Positions 25,765 through 34,385 of a stretch of 64,000 nucleotides of DNA are shown here, in pieces. The notes beneath the pieces were generated by a model. The model saw only the letters and a list, made by a program, of their open reading frames with translations, did no database searches and was not told the origin of the DNA. The translations under genes and the position numbers were made by a program. The DNA comes from JdFR-22 sp964534325. Its GTDB lineage: Archaea > Halobacteriota > Archaeoglobi > Archaeoglobales > Archaeoglobaceae. Within the stretch, counting starts at the first letter, position 1. Each line of letters begins with the position of its first letter. The DNA is taken from NCBI GenBank assembly GCA_964534325.1, contig CAZHOR010000001.1, positions 1-64,000 on the forward strand, written 5' to 3'.

Positions 25765-26530
25765 GAAACCACCTTTTAAGTTCTTCAAGATCTACTCTTG
25801 CTGTAGAGTCCAGAGTGATGGGGGTTATAGATACTTTTCCTTTTCTGAGCGCGTGCAGGTCCGTTCCTTCATTTTCATCCTCTATTTCCACTCCATCGAT
25901 CCAGTAATACTTTCTCCCTCTGGGGTCCAGCCTCTCTTCGATCCTGGTACGATAAAGCCTCCTGGCAAGATTGGTAACCTCCACACCTCCAGAAAAATCA
26001 AGGGGGACATTGACGTTGAGAACATCAACTCCAGGGGGCATCCCTTGTTTGACTTTCTTCACCACAGCTGAAAGCACTTTTTTCGCCAGAGTGAAATCGA
26101 ATTTCTGGGAGAACGATTCGAACTTTTCAATATCCGGGACCTGCAAAGATATGGCAATAGAGGGGGCTTCCTGAGTAGCTGCTTCCAGAGCCGCTCCAAC
26201 TGTCCCCGATGTAGTTACTGATTCCGAAGAGATGTTCTCTCCAATGTTTATCCCGCACACAACCACGTCAGGAGCGCCCTTTATTATTTCATGGATCCCT
26301 ATTATCACGGAGTCTGTAGGAGTGCCATCAACAGCATAGGCACCCATGCCATCAATGCTTACTTCTGAAACCCGTATAGGCTCCATTATGGAGATACTTC
26401 TCCCCACAGCACTCTTCTGCACTGCAGGAGAAACTACGTAAACGTCACCCATGCCCTTCACTGCTTCATAACTCGCTCTCAGCCCCGCAGAGTAAACACC
26501 ATCATCGTTGGTCAAAAGGATTTTAGTCAT
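25739..26530 (-). CDS. surE: 5'-nucleotidase SurE, 263 aa
   Basis: SurE is a metal-dependent nucleoside-5'-monophosphate phosphatase. The start MTKILLTNDDGVYSAGL carries the metal-binding Asp-Asp pair, and GTPTDSVIIGIHEI with VVCGINIGENISSESVTTSGTVGA are the conserved core. ATG 26530 begins right at the first strand; longer in-frame extensions lack family similarity. The C-terminus overlaps rpiA, which makes sense for nucleotide and pentose salvage. Confidence 0.93.
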   Translation of the reverse strand: MTKILLTNDDGVYSAGLRASYEAVKGMGDVYVVSPAVQKSAVGRSISIMEPIRVSEVSIDGMGAYAVDGTPTDSVIIGIHEIIKGAPDVVVCGINIGENISSESVTTSGTVGAALEAATQEAPSIAISLQVPDIEKFESFSQKFDFTLAKKVLSAVVKKVKQGMPPGVDVLNVNVPLDFSGGVEVTNLARRLYRTRIEERLDPRGRKYYWIDGVEIEDENEGTDLHALRKGKVSITPITLDSTARVDLEELKRWFHGIEQQIE

Positions 26531-26636
26531 TTGAGAAGATTTATAGAAGATGCAAAAAAGGTTTTTGTGTCGAGCAGCCGGAAACATACTCAATGTCTAG
26601 TGGTAGGTCTGTTGGTCTGGCATTCCGATCGTCTTA

Positions 26637-26876
26637 GTGTCCATTGTCTATTCGGATAAAGGGATCAAGATCAATGCAGATACTCTTCAATTCGGGACTG
26701 CAAAAGATGGAGAAGGTAATACAGCTCTGGCCCTCATAATGCACTCAGAAACAACGCATATTGACCACATACACGTGATAAACTCCAAGGAACCCTCAAA
26801 AACCTCAGAAATACAATCGATAAGATACTCTACGAGACAGCTCCCGAAGTGGCTTAAAGCACTTACTTCCAAGTAA
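26637..26876 (+). CDS. Possible small unrecognised protein, 79 aa
   Basis: A GTG-started frame with moderate coding character (ALALIMHSETTHIDHIHVIN). No family is recognised, no ribosome-binding site is obvious, and no conserved motif is seen. It lies between the divergent surE gene and a QNG1-like gene on its own strand. It could be real but the support is weak. Confidence 0.35.
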   Translation: MSIVYSDKGIKINADTLQFGTAKDGEGNTALALIMHSETTHIDHIHVINSKEPSKTSEIQSIRYSTRQLPKWLKALTSK

Positions 26877-26922
26877 CCGAACCAGTCGCTAATTTTTTAG
26901 TAGCTAACAAGGTAAATCCTGT

Positions 26923-27915
26923 ATGAATTATTTTGAGATCAACCATTCCCATGCACAGGAAATTGGAGAGATAGTCTCCAGATTGGGATATAAGCCAGTT
27001 TCCTTCCATTACCCCCATCTCTTTCCTTCTGACGAAGATGAGTTCATTTACACCAATTATGTGTTCTTTCTGGTTGCCATTGACCACAGGACCCATGGTA
27101 CAAAGAGGTTTGAGGCAAAAATTGATGGCGAATTCTATCACGGCTCTGATCTGATGTTCTACCTCGCCAGAAGAGCACAACAAAAGGATCCTGCCCTGTT
27201 CACTGCACATAAACTGGTAAATATATCTGAAGAGGATGTAGCATCAATATTCACCATTGAGGATAGAGTAGTAAGCAATGCATCCCAGAGAGCGATGCTT
27301 CTACAGGATGCGGCCAAAAAGCTTCTGGAAAATTATGAAGGAGATATCAGGAATCTCTTTGAGATGGCAGACAGCTACCTCTTTAGAGAGGATGGAAAAG
27401 GGATACTGCAGCTGTTGGAGAGTTTTAAAGCTTATGAAGATCCTCTGCAAAAGAAGAGCTTCCTCCTGATAAAACTTCTGCGCCGACAAGGTTTGCTGAC
27501 TGTAGAGGACATACAGAACCTGAAATTTCCTGTGGACAACGTCCTGATGGCCATCGCTCTTCGAAGCGGGTTACTGAAAGTTAATGACATAGATCTGGAG
27601 AAAAAGCTGTTGGATGGGGAGCTATTGAGCGATGAAGAGGTCATCCAGCTAAGAAAGGCAACTCAAGAAGCATTCAAAGCAGTCTCTAGAGCATCGGGGT
27701 TGGGTCCGGATATTCTGGATGACCTCCTGTGGACCTACGGAAGGGAAGTCGATTCCGATGACGTAGACGTGGAAACCGTAAGCACAGTGCTTGACGATAA
27801 TATAGAGAATAAACCAGCTCTAAAAGGCTTTTTAAGGTTCATTGCGGGGAAGGATAGAACAGAATCGGGCCATAATTTTGAGAGGCCTCAGGTGCCCCAT
27901 ACATGGTATTTTTGA
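26923..27915 (+). CDS. DUF2419/QNG1-like protein (queuosine-salvage hydrolase superfamily), 330 aa
   Basis: The layout resembles the queuosine nucleoside glycosylase family QNG1/DUF2419. NYVFFLVAIDHRTH aligns with its VFVVDTLNF strand, then comes GEFYHGSDLMFYLARRA, then ISEEDVASIF, and later a KKSFLLIKLLRRQGLLTVEDI helix and the FPVDNVLMAIALRSGLL segment. In the family, a nearby Asp is catalytic and releases queuine from its nucleotide. Archaea use archaeosine rather than queuosine, so the true substrate may differ. The similarity is remote. Confidence 0.45.
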   Translation: MNYFEINHSHAQEIGEIVSRLGYKPVSFHYPHLFPSDEDEFIYTNYVFFLVAIDHRTHGTKRFEAKIDGEFYHGSDLMFYLARRAQQKDPALFTAHKLVNISEEDVASIFTIEDRVVSNASQRAMLLQDAAKKLLENYEGDIRNLFEMADSYLFREDGKGILQLLESFKAYEDPLQKKSFLLIKLLRRQGLLTVEDIQNLKFPVDNVLMAIALRSGLLKVNDIDLEKKLLDGELLSDEEVIQLRKATQEAFKAVSRASGLGPDILDDLLWTYGREVDSDDVDVETVSTVLDDNIENKPALKGFLRFIAGKDRTESGHNFERPQVPHTWYF

Positions 27916-28003
27916 GGTCAGATGAAAATGAAAACGAAACCTCAAAAAAAGCAGCACTTCTGAACCGAAAAGCATATTTAAGTTTCATCATAAATTCAGG
28001 GAA

Positions 28004-28405
28004 ATGAAATTAGATGAAGTAAGGAGAGCTGCCAAAGAGATCTTCTCTAAGAGAGAAGAGGTTATTACTGCTTATGTTTATGGTTCATTTCTCCATACTA
28101 CGTCTTATGAGGATATTGATATCGGCTTGCTTATTGAAGATGAATTCAAACCGGATGCTCTCTATGAAGCCAGAATAGCCGGTGAATTAGAGAAAGAATT
28201 AATAGAAGATTGTGATGTTAGGATATTGAATGATAGACCGGTGAGGTTCCTTTTCTCCATGCTCAAAAACTGTCAAATCCTTTATTGCAATGATGAAACT
28301 GAGAGAATAGATTTTGAGAGTAAAGTCATGGTAAAATACCTGGATATTAAACCCCATCACGAATATTACGAGAGAATGAGGAGAAAAAAGTATGTCAAGG
28401 GATAA
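28004..28405 (+). CDS. mntA: MNT nucleotidyltransferase antitoxin (MntA-like), 133 aa
   Basis: The signature YGSFLHTTSYEDIDIGLLI gives the G-S-F loop and the two metal-binding aspartates; CDVRIL adds the third. In MntA/HepT systems this enzyme attaches AMP to a tyrosine of the HEPN RNase and neutralises it. The HEPN partner starts 14 bases before this gene ends, so the pair is translated together. TATA-like catatttaag lies about 30 bases upstream. Confidence 0.85.
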   Translation: MKLDEVRRAAKEIFSKREEVITAYVYGSFLHTTSYEDIDIGLLIEDEFKPDALYEARIAGELEKELIEDCDVRILNDRPVRFLFSMLKNCQILYCNDETERIDFESKVMVKYLDIKPHHEYYERMRRKKYVKG

Positions 28406-28808
28406 GTCTCTAATTGAAGGTAAGATAGACATAATACACAGAAATCTGGAGTTCCTAAATGATTACAAACATATGGACGAGGAGGAGTTCATCAATAGTT
28501 TCAAAGACATACAGGCAATGAAATATTCTTTACTTGAATCGGTTGAGGCTTGTATCGATATCGCATCACATATAATATCCGCAAATAATTTAGAGCGGCC
28601 AGAGAGTTATGCAGAAATGTTTGAGGGGCTGGCCAAGATAGGATCAATAGATAAGGGATTAGCTCAAAAATTAGCTGATATGGCGAGATTCAGAAACATT
28701 TTGGTCCATGGTTATGCAAAGGTTGATAATCTAAAGGTATTGGAAGTGGTTAAAGAAGATCTAGAAGATATAGAACAATTTGTAAGCCAAGTCCTAAAGT
28801 CTTTATAG
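28392..28808 (+). CDS. hepT: HEPN/DUF86 toxin RNase (HepT-like), 138 aa
   Basis: The RNase motif R-x4-H with following Tyr is intact as RFRNILVHGYAKVD; the tyrosine is the usual target of AMP transfer by MntA. Helices before it (SLLESVEACIDIASHIISAN) match the HEPN four-helix bundle. Together with the overlapping MNT gene it forms a complete type VII toxin-antitoxin pair, and both frames look functional. Confidence 0.87.
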   Translation: MSRDKSLIEGKIDIIHRNLEFLNDYKHMDEEEFINSFKDIQAMKYSLLESVEACIDIASHIISANNLERPESYAEMFEGLAKIGSIDKGLAQKLADMARFRNILVHGYAKVDNLKVLEVVKEDLEDIEQFVSQVLKSL

Positions 28809-28822
28809 CGGTGTTTATAGAT

Positions 28823-30229
28823 CTATTCGGGCGGCCAGTTCTTGTCCATCCATGCTTTGATCCTTCCGGAATCCGGAGGCCCCACGAACACCTTCAACCC
28901 TGTCTCATCCTCCAAAGCTCCCTGCAGTCTGGCAGCTAACCCGGGTATCACCAGACTTTTGTGTTTTACTTTATCACTGACAGCTGACTTGTCCACCAGC
29001 TCTTTCACCTTGCCAGCGGTGAACTGTCCTCCTGCTACACTGACCTCCACTCCGAGTCCTTCGGTATCCAGTACCAGCACCCAGGCGTTTATTCCTGCGC
29101 TGGCCAGATCGCTCTCCACAGTGTAGTAGGTCAGAGCGAAATTGGTGGTTATGAATACCGGAGAGTTTTCATCCGGATTATTCACTTCCTTAAGACCGGG
29201 TTCGACCTGGACGGGCGTCCTGGGATCAGTATAGATGTTGGCTTTGAGGGTTATTGCCGGTATCACTGAATAAGGCTCCAGACTCCTCAAGATCATGATG
29301 TCCCCGTATTTGACTATGAAGGTGCTGGTGATTATGGATTCCCAGTAGGCTTTAGTGACCTCATCACCTTCTATGGTCCATGCGGAGATGGGTGTGACCA
29401 TGAGTGGATAGCTGACATCTTCATCTCCATCCTTTATCATTGCAGTCCTCCTCAGTTTTATTATCCTCTCGTAGGTGTCCTTAAGCCCTTCTCCTACGGG
29501 CTCGGTTACGGGGTCCAGAACGATGTCTTTAACTCCATTCTGATTGAATGTGACGGCCAGACTCTTCAAGGTATCAAGTTCCTTCTCCCTGATCGCCACA
29601 GGGACGTTATATTCTCTGGCAAGCTCCAGGAACTCCTTCCAGTTCTCCTGGGTTGCAGCATAGATTAAGGGCCGTTCATCAGCGGCCTCCTTAAGCGCTT
29701 CTCTGATGCAATTTGCATCCAGAGAAACCAGGATCATGGGTTTGCCGTACCCCTTTACTTTTTTCACTGTCTTCCTGAATGTGGCGGGGTCGTCCGATGT
29801 ACACCTGACGGCGATGCCGTCGAGGGTAAGGTAGCTTCCCACGTAGAACTTCTTGAACTCCACCACGTTGCTACATTTTTCGTCCAGCTCCTTTTCTCTC
29901 ATGGTGTCCCATACGTCATAGAAGAATCCAGTGGGATTGAAATAAGTCAATTCATGCCTGTGAAGGACATCCTCTCCCCCTATCCTGAGACCATCTTTTC
30001 CTACGGATATCTCCCTTACCTCGGGGGATGTGAGCTCCATAAGCTCTTCCAGCTTTTTTCTGGTCTCCGGGTCTTTCTCTGCTTCCTCGACCAGCGGAGT
30101 GCAGTCGGTGGGATACGCACTCCTGTCAATGATGTGGGCGGCGAAGCTCATGCAGGTATCGTAACCGCATTCCTGGCAGTTGGTCTTGGGCAAATACTTG
30201 TAGATCTCTAACGGGCTTTTCAACTTCAT
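28823..30229 (-). CDS. cdhE: CODH/ACS corrinoid protein gamma subunit, 468 aa
   Basis: CdhE is the large subunit of the corrinoid Fe-S protein that passes methyl groups from tetrahydromethanopterin to acetyl-CoA synthase. Its N-terminal [4Fe-4S] motif is visible: TNCQECGYDTCMSFA, with a fourth Cys at DCTP. A TIM-barrel methyl-transfer domain and a C-terminal corrinoid-binding part follow. The ATG at 30229 lies two bases after the cdhD stop. It is the last gene of the cdh operon. Confidence 0.95.
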   Translation of the reverse strand: MKLKSPLEIYKYLPKTNCQECGYDTCMSFAAHIIDRSAYPTDCTPLVEEAEKDPETRKKLEELMELTSPEVREISVGKDGLRIGGEDVLHRHELTYFNPTGFFYDVWDTMREKELDEKCSNVVEFKKFYVGSYLTLDGIAVRCTSDDPATFRKTVKKVKGYGKPMILVSLDANCIREALKEAADERPLIYAATQENWKEFLELAREYNVPVAIREKELDTLKSLAVTFNQNGVKDIVLDPVTEPVGEGLKDTYERIIKLRRTAMIKDGDEDVSYPLMVTPISAWTIEGDEVTKAYWESIITSTFIVKYGDIMILRSLEPYSVIPAITLKANIYTDPRTPVQVEPGLKEVNNPDENSPVFITTNFALTYYTVESDLASAGINAWVLVLDTEGLGVEVSVAGGQFTAGKVKELVDKSAVSDKVKHKSLVIPGLAARLQGALEDETGLKVFVGPPDSGRIKAWMDKNWPPE

Positions 30230-30231
30230 TG

Positions 30232-31554
30232 TCAATCCTCCATAGTGATCCATTCATCATGATGGGGAACATCAGTTTCTTTGAGCTCTCCTCTCAAGGT
30301 GGATAGAGTTTCCTTCAGGGCCGCTACGGCGCCGGGATGCATCATCATGAACATATCCACTCCTGCCAGAGCGAGCGATACTCCGGTGACTATCTCCCAC
30401 AGGGGTCCCCTCAACTCTCTGGGACCCCACGGCGTATCTTCTTCGGAGGGGGAGTCCTTCATCCACGCCTCTCTGGCACCCCATGCATTGGTGGTCCCGC
30501 TGGAAATGGGGAACAACAGGTCGTTATCCCCTTTTAAGGCACTCAACCTGATCCTCTCCATGTTGGTAAAGGCATAATCCAGCCCATAACCCAGTGCAGC
30601 AGTAGTGGGGTCCATGACTATCTGCTCTGGAGGCAGCTTGGCTCTCCTCAGCAAGTACCTGTTGAGGGTCTTCTGGTTGTTAATGTCCATCTGGGTCCAT
30701 GAAAGGACCACATGCCCATACTCCTTGGCTGCGTTAGCGATCCTCTCCCAGTCCATGTCCAGAGTTGCCGAAGCCAGCAACATTCTCTCTCCTTCGGCCA
30801 CTTCGGCAGCCTTCTCCAGAACCTCAGGGTCTTTATCCTTGTTCCCGCTTCCCCCAATGACAAGGGGGACATCTACAGCCTGCAGGACGTCTTCTATCAC
30901 ACCCACGGCTTTGCTTGCGGGAGTATCCTTGATGTAGGGGTCAGTGCTGACCATGTGGATGGTGATGAGATCGGCCCCATACTCGTTAACCGCTTTTCTG
31001 GCCCATTCAGCAGGGTCATCCATTACGTCCTCGTAATGCTCTCTAACAGCCTTGGGTAGAGTAATGTTCATATCAAAGATATCCATGGTGACGGCAGGAG
31101 GGTTGGGCTGAGGAGCATCAAATAGGTAGAAAGGAAGGCTATTTTCCCCACCCAGGGTTACCACAGACTTTCTGGTGCCTCCTTCATCCTTCTTTGCTCC
31201 CAGCTTCACCTCCTGAATGACACCCGGATATTCTGCTATATATGGTTTGAATTGCGATTCTATGAGCTTCAACTCCTCAACCCTCTTTTCAGCCGGGGCT
31301 GCTGAGGGTTTCACGGGCTCGTATTCAGGTGCAGGTCCCACAGTCCCCACGCCAGCAGAGTATCCCAGTAATTGTGATGCTCTTGATAAGTGTTGAGCCG
31401 CCATTCCCAGCTCTTTACCCAGCTCATACAACATTGCTGGAGATATTGAACCCATGGAATCCAGGTCTATCTCCAGATCACCTTCGATCTTGACTCCTTC
31501 CAGACTTTTGACATTATACTTTTTTAGGAGCTCCAAAAATTCTTCAATGGTCAT
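30232..31554 (-). CDS. cdhD: CODH/ACS corrinoid protein delta subunit, 440 aa
   Basis: CdhD is the small subunit of the corrinoid Fe-S protein. The TIM-barrel sequence contains ADLITIHMVSTDPYIKDTPA, VPLVIGGSGNKDKDPEVLE, and IVMDPTTAALGYGLDY, all typical. The N-terminal 70 residues form the small archaeal extension ahead of the barrel. It overlaps cooC by four bases at its start and is followed directly by cdhE. Confidence 0.95.
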   Translation of the reverse strand: MTIEEFLELLKKYNVKSLEGVKIEGDLEIDLDSMGSISPAMLYELGKELGMAAQHLSRASQLLGYSAGVGTVGPAPEYEPVKPSAAPAEKRVEELKLIESQFKPYIAEYPGVIQEVKLGAKKDEGGTRKSVVTLGGENSLPFYLFDAPQPNPPAVTMDIFDMNITLPKAVREHYEDVMDDPAEWARKAVNEYGADLITIHMVSTDPYIKDTPASKAVGVIEDVLQAVDVPLVIGGSGNKDKDPEVLEKAAEVAEGERMLLASATLDMDWERIANAAKEYGHVVLSWTQMDINNQKTLNRYLLRRAKLPPEQIVMDPTTAALGYGLDYAFTNMERIRLSALKGDNDLLFPISSGTTNAWGAREAWMKDSPSEEDTPWGPRELRGPLWEIVTGVSLALAGVDMFMMMHPGAVAALKETLSTLRGELKETDVPHHDEWITMED

Positions 31555-32303
31555 TTTTGATCACCAATAAAAGCAAATAAATCTCCAATTTGTTTATTAA
31601 ATTTATTATCTTCAAGCAAACTTGTTACAGGCTCACCATTGTATTCAAGCTCTTCCACTTCCTCCAGGTAAGGCATTACTCCCAGAAAGCCCATGTCCTC
31701 CTGCTCAGCGAATTCCTTTATCATTGAATCCTTACCAGAGTTTACTCGATTCCCCATAATACAGATCTGGTTGAATTTGAGTCCCAGCTTATGGGATGAA
31801 TCCTTGATCCTCTTAGCGGTTGCTACACCTTTTCTGGATGAGTCGGTGACCACCAGAATGTAATCCGCTCCTTCGATGGTCTTCCTGCTGAAGTGCTCTA
31901 AACCTGCCTCGCAATCGATCACCACAAAATCGTAATTGGTCAGAAGTTTCTTCAAGACCCCTTTGAGCAGATTGTTCACAAAACAGTAGCAACCCTCGCC
32001 CTCCGGCTGGCCCATAACCAGGAGATCGAAATCATCGGCTTCATAGATTGCCTCACCATATATCTTGCCTTCCACCCAGGCCTCTTTGGAGATGGTACCT
32101 AGCTCATCTCTTTGTTGCTGAAAGGACTCTCTGACGTCGCCCAGAGTCTTGTAACCACTTATGCCCAGTGTTTCCGGCAGGTTGGAGTCGGGGTCGGCAT
32201 CCACAGCCAGCACCCTCTTATCCCGAGAAAAATAATCCACCATCAGAGCCGATACGACAGTCTTTCCTGTACCCCCCTTTCCTGTCACCGCAATTACTGT
32301 CAA
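31551..32303 (-). CDS. cooC: CooC/AcsF-like nickel-insertion ATPase, 250 aa
   Basis: A MinD-type P-loop ATPase with the deviant Walker A motif GKGGTGKTVVSAL at residues 8-20, the switch AVDADPDSNLPETLG, and DFVVIDCEAGLEHFSR. The C-x-C-like GEGCYCFVNNLL segment is a conserved feature of CooC that binds nickel or zinc at the dimer interface. CooC proteins mature the nickel sites of CODH or acetyl-CoA synthase. Its place between cdhC and cdhD is the standard archaeal gene order. Confidence 0.92.
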   Translation of the reverse strand: MTVIAVTGKGGTGKTVVSALMVDYFSRDKRVLAVDADPDSNLPETLGISGYKTLGDVRESFQQQRDELGTISKEAWVEGKIYGEAIYEADDFDLLVMGQPEGEGCYCFVNNLLKGVLKKLLTNYDFVVIDCEAGLEHFSRKTIEGADYILVVTDSSRKGVATAKRIKDSSHKLGLKFNQICIMGNRVNSGKDSMIKEFAEQEDMGFLGVMPYLEEVEELEYNGEPVTSLLEDNKFNKQIGDLFAFIGDQK

Positions 32304-32321
32304 CCGCTTTCCTCCTTCAGC

Positions 32322-33863
32322 CTATTTCTTCTCTTCTTCCTTCCGGGAAATTATCACTTTATCGATCTCGATCTTGGCATCCTTGATGACCAGCTTTATG
32401 CCTCCTCCACCCTGGGGGATATAAGGCACCTGGAACTGGGTCTGAGGCTGAACCTGTGGCTGGGTTTGGGCTTGAGGTTGTACCTGAGCCTGTGCAGTGG
32501 CTTCGCCACCAGCTACTTCCTCTGCTGGTTCTTTGGTTTCTGCTTTTTCTTTTTCTTCTTCCCATCCTTCTGTTATCTGCTCTCCGTCAACGTCTCTGAC
32601 TACTCTCTTAACCACAGGGTGCTCTTTCTGCTTCAGGAAGCCGCTAAGCTCTTCCAGGCTTTTTACGTTACTGTCGGTAGCTATCTTATCCTTGATGTCC
32701 TCAGGTATGTATCCGTCTATCCTCTGCTTGAGGTCTTCTGGCATCCACACTATCCTTTTCCAGCCGCCATCGGCTTGAATGAACTTGCCACTCCTGAAGT
32801 AGCTCATTCCGATTCCCAGAAACCCTATGATCTGGTTCCCTCCTCCTGTCTGGCCCGCCATGGTAGAAAATGTCAGGCCGTTGGGAGCGGGTTCTGAATA
32901 ACCTCTGTGGACGAATCCTATGCCGTCAACTTCGGGCATGTAGAACCCAATAACTTCGAAGCACCCACAGGACGTGTGGGGGAATTCAAAGAAAGAGTGG
33001 AGCTTTACTTTATCTACTCCCCCACCGCTTTCTTCTCTGGCGAACTCGTCCACACCAGTATATTCTCCGCCAATGGAGTCGATTAGGTCTCCCTTGGGTA
33101 TAGCTTTGTTGGGACCCTCGGGGTCCACTTTGGCTGCTGCCCTCCCGTCGAACCACGTGATTGCACCGCACAGGGATGGCCTGTCAGGCGATATGACGCA
33201 TACGTTGGCAGGGGCGAAGCTCTGGCACAGGGTGCAGGAGTAGAACTCGTCCACATCCTCGTCGTGCAGGGTCTCCACCCTGGCATCCCTCTCCTCATAG
33301 ATGGGGCGGGCGTATTCCTCCAATAGCCTTTCCACCATATCTTTGTCAGTAACATATACGGCTTCGATCTTCTCGATAAATGGCATCTCGTTCTTGAAGA
33401 GGAGCATAGTCGCCTGAGCTATCTGGTTAAGGCTGTTCAATCCCTTTTTAACCGCTTCCTTGTTGAGCCTCACCCAGACATCGTATCTCTGGTTGAGGTG
33501 CATGTACCCCTCTATAAAGTTCTGGAAATCGTGGTTCCTTCTTTCCACCACGGGCTCAATATCACTATCCAGTTGAGAGCCGGCAATGTAATATACCATG
33601 GCATATGGATAGCGAGAGCCTTCTTCAAACTCATCTATATCGTTTCCGATTACGGTGGATTTCATGTCCTCTATCTGATCCTCAGGAAGGTTGACCACCA
33701 GCTCAAAACCCACTCCTTTGGGTCCTGCCAGCTCGGCGAACATGTCGCCCTTCCTGACCCTTTCCCCCTCGTGCATGGGTGAGATATCAAAAATAAAGTC
33801 CTCTTCTCCTTTGGCCTCCTTTTTCTTAACTCCATCTGGAATTTCTATCTTACTTCGTTCCAA
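32322..33863 (-). CDS. cdhC: Acetyl-CoA synthase beta subunit, 513 aa
   Basis: CdhC carries the A-cluster where methyl, CO and CoA join. Its ligands are visible: SCTLCQSFAPANVC and RPSLCG for the [4Fe-4S] part, and the SCGCFE motif for the nickel pair. The core NGLTFSTMAGQTGGGNQIIGF is fully conserved. A Gln/Pro-rich linker (QPQAQTQPQVQPQTQ) leads to a short C-terminal strand region. The start appears to be TTG at 33863, after a GGGGGTG site. It lies 12 bases after cdhB. Confidence 0.95.
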   Translation of the reverse strand: MERSKIEIPDGVKKKEAKGEEDFIFDISPMHEGERVRKGDMFAELAGPKGVGFELVVNLPEDQIEDMKSTVIGNDIDEFEEGSRYPYAMVYYIAGSQLDSDIEPVVERRNHDFQNFIEGYMHLNQRYDVWVRLNKEAVKKGLNSLNQIAQATMLLFKNEMPFIEKIEAVYVTDKDMVERLLEEYARPIYEERDARVETLHDEDVDEFYSCTLCQSFAPANVCVISPDRPSLCGAITWFDGRAAAKVDPEGPNKAIPKGDLIDSIGGEYTGVDEFAREESGGGVDKVKLHSFFEFPHTSCGCFEVIGFYMPEVDGIGFVHRGYSEPAPNGLTFSTMAGQTGGGNQIIGFLGIGMSYFRSGKFIQADGGWKRIVWMPEDLKQRIDGYIPEDIKDKIATDSNVKSLEELSGFLKQKEHPVVKRVVRDVDGEQITEGWEEEKEKAETKEPAEEVAGGEATAQAQVQPQAQTQPQVQPQTQFQVPYIPQGGGGIKLVIKDAKIEIDKVIISRKEEEKK

Positions 33864-33875
33864 AATTACACCCCC

Positions 33876-34385
33876 TCAAAGCTCATTAACCAATTCTTCC
33901 AGCAGTTTATAATGCTCTTCCTCCACAAGATTGGGAAAAGTGTAAGAAGCATGAGGTTGATACAATCGGTCGATGCTGAGTGCAGTGATATCCGAGAAGT
34001 GTTTCAAAGCCGATAACATCCTGGAAAGGAAATAAGGCTCTATCCCCAGATAAAGAACTACATCGTATGGTTTACCGTTGAAACCGTTCCACTCCTTATC
34101 CAGCATATACTGAGTAACGTGATGAAGAGTAAAGACCTTGGATTCCAGTTCAGCGCCATTCTCGATGAGCGGCTTGCTGGACGCACCGGTAGCGATAATG
34201 GGTATCCCCTTGGCATTTATTTCCAGCGCATACTTTAGGAGTCTCTCGTCTTCCAGAAGTTTTCCTCCCGTTATCAGCACCGGGTTTTCTGCTCTGGTGG
34301 CCAGTGTGGCTATCACTTTTGGCCTAACGGATATAGCTTTCTCCACCTGCACATCAGCTACATCGAAAGGAACGTTCATGCTCAT
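33876..34385 (-). CDS. cdhB: CODH/ACS epsilon subunit, 169 aa
   Basis: CdhB is the small partner of the CODH alpha subunit. It is a flavoprotein-like Rossmann protein: NPVLITGGKLLEDERLLKYA, then GIPIIATGASSKPLIENG and NGFNGKPYDVVLYLGIEPYF. Length is normal. Its ATG overlaps the TGA of the upstream chimeric gene (NfnB-N::CdhA-C) by ATGA, which preserves the usual cdhA-cdhB coupling although cdhA is split. Confidence 0.93.
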   Translation of the reverse strand: MSMNVPFDVADVQVEKAISVRPKVIATLATRAENPVLITGGKLLEDERLLKYALEINAKGIPIIATGASSKPLIENGAELESKVFTLHHVTQYMLDKEWNGFNGKPYDVVLYLGIEPYFLSRMLSALKHFSDITALSIDRLYQPHASYTFPNLVEEEHYKLLEELVNEL

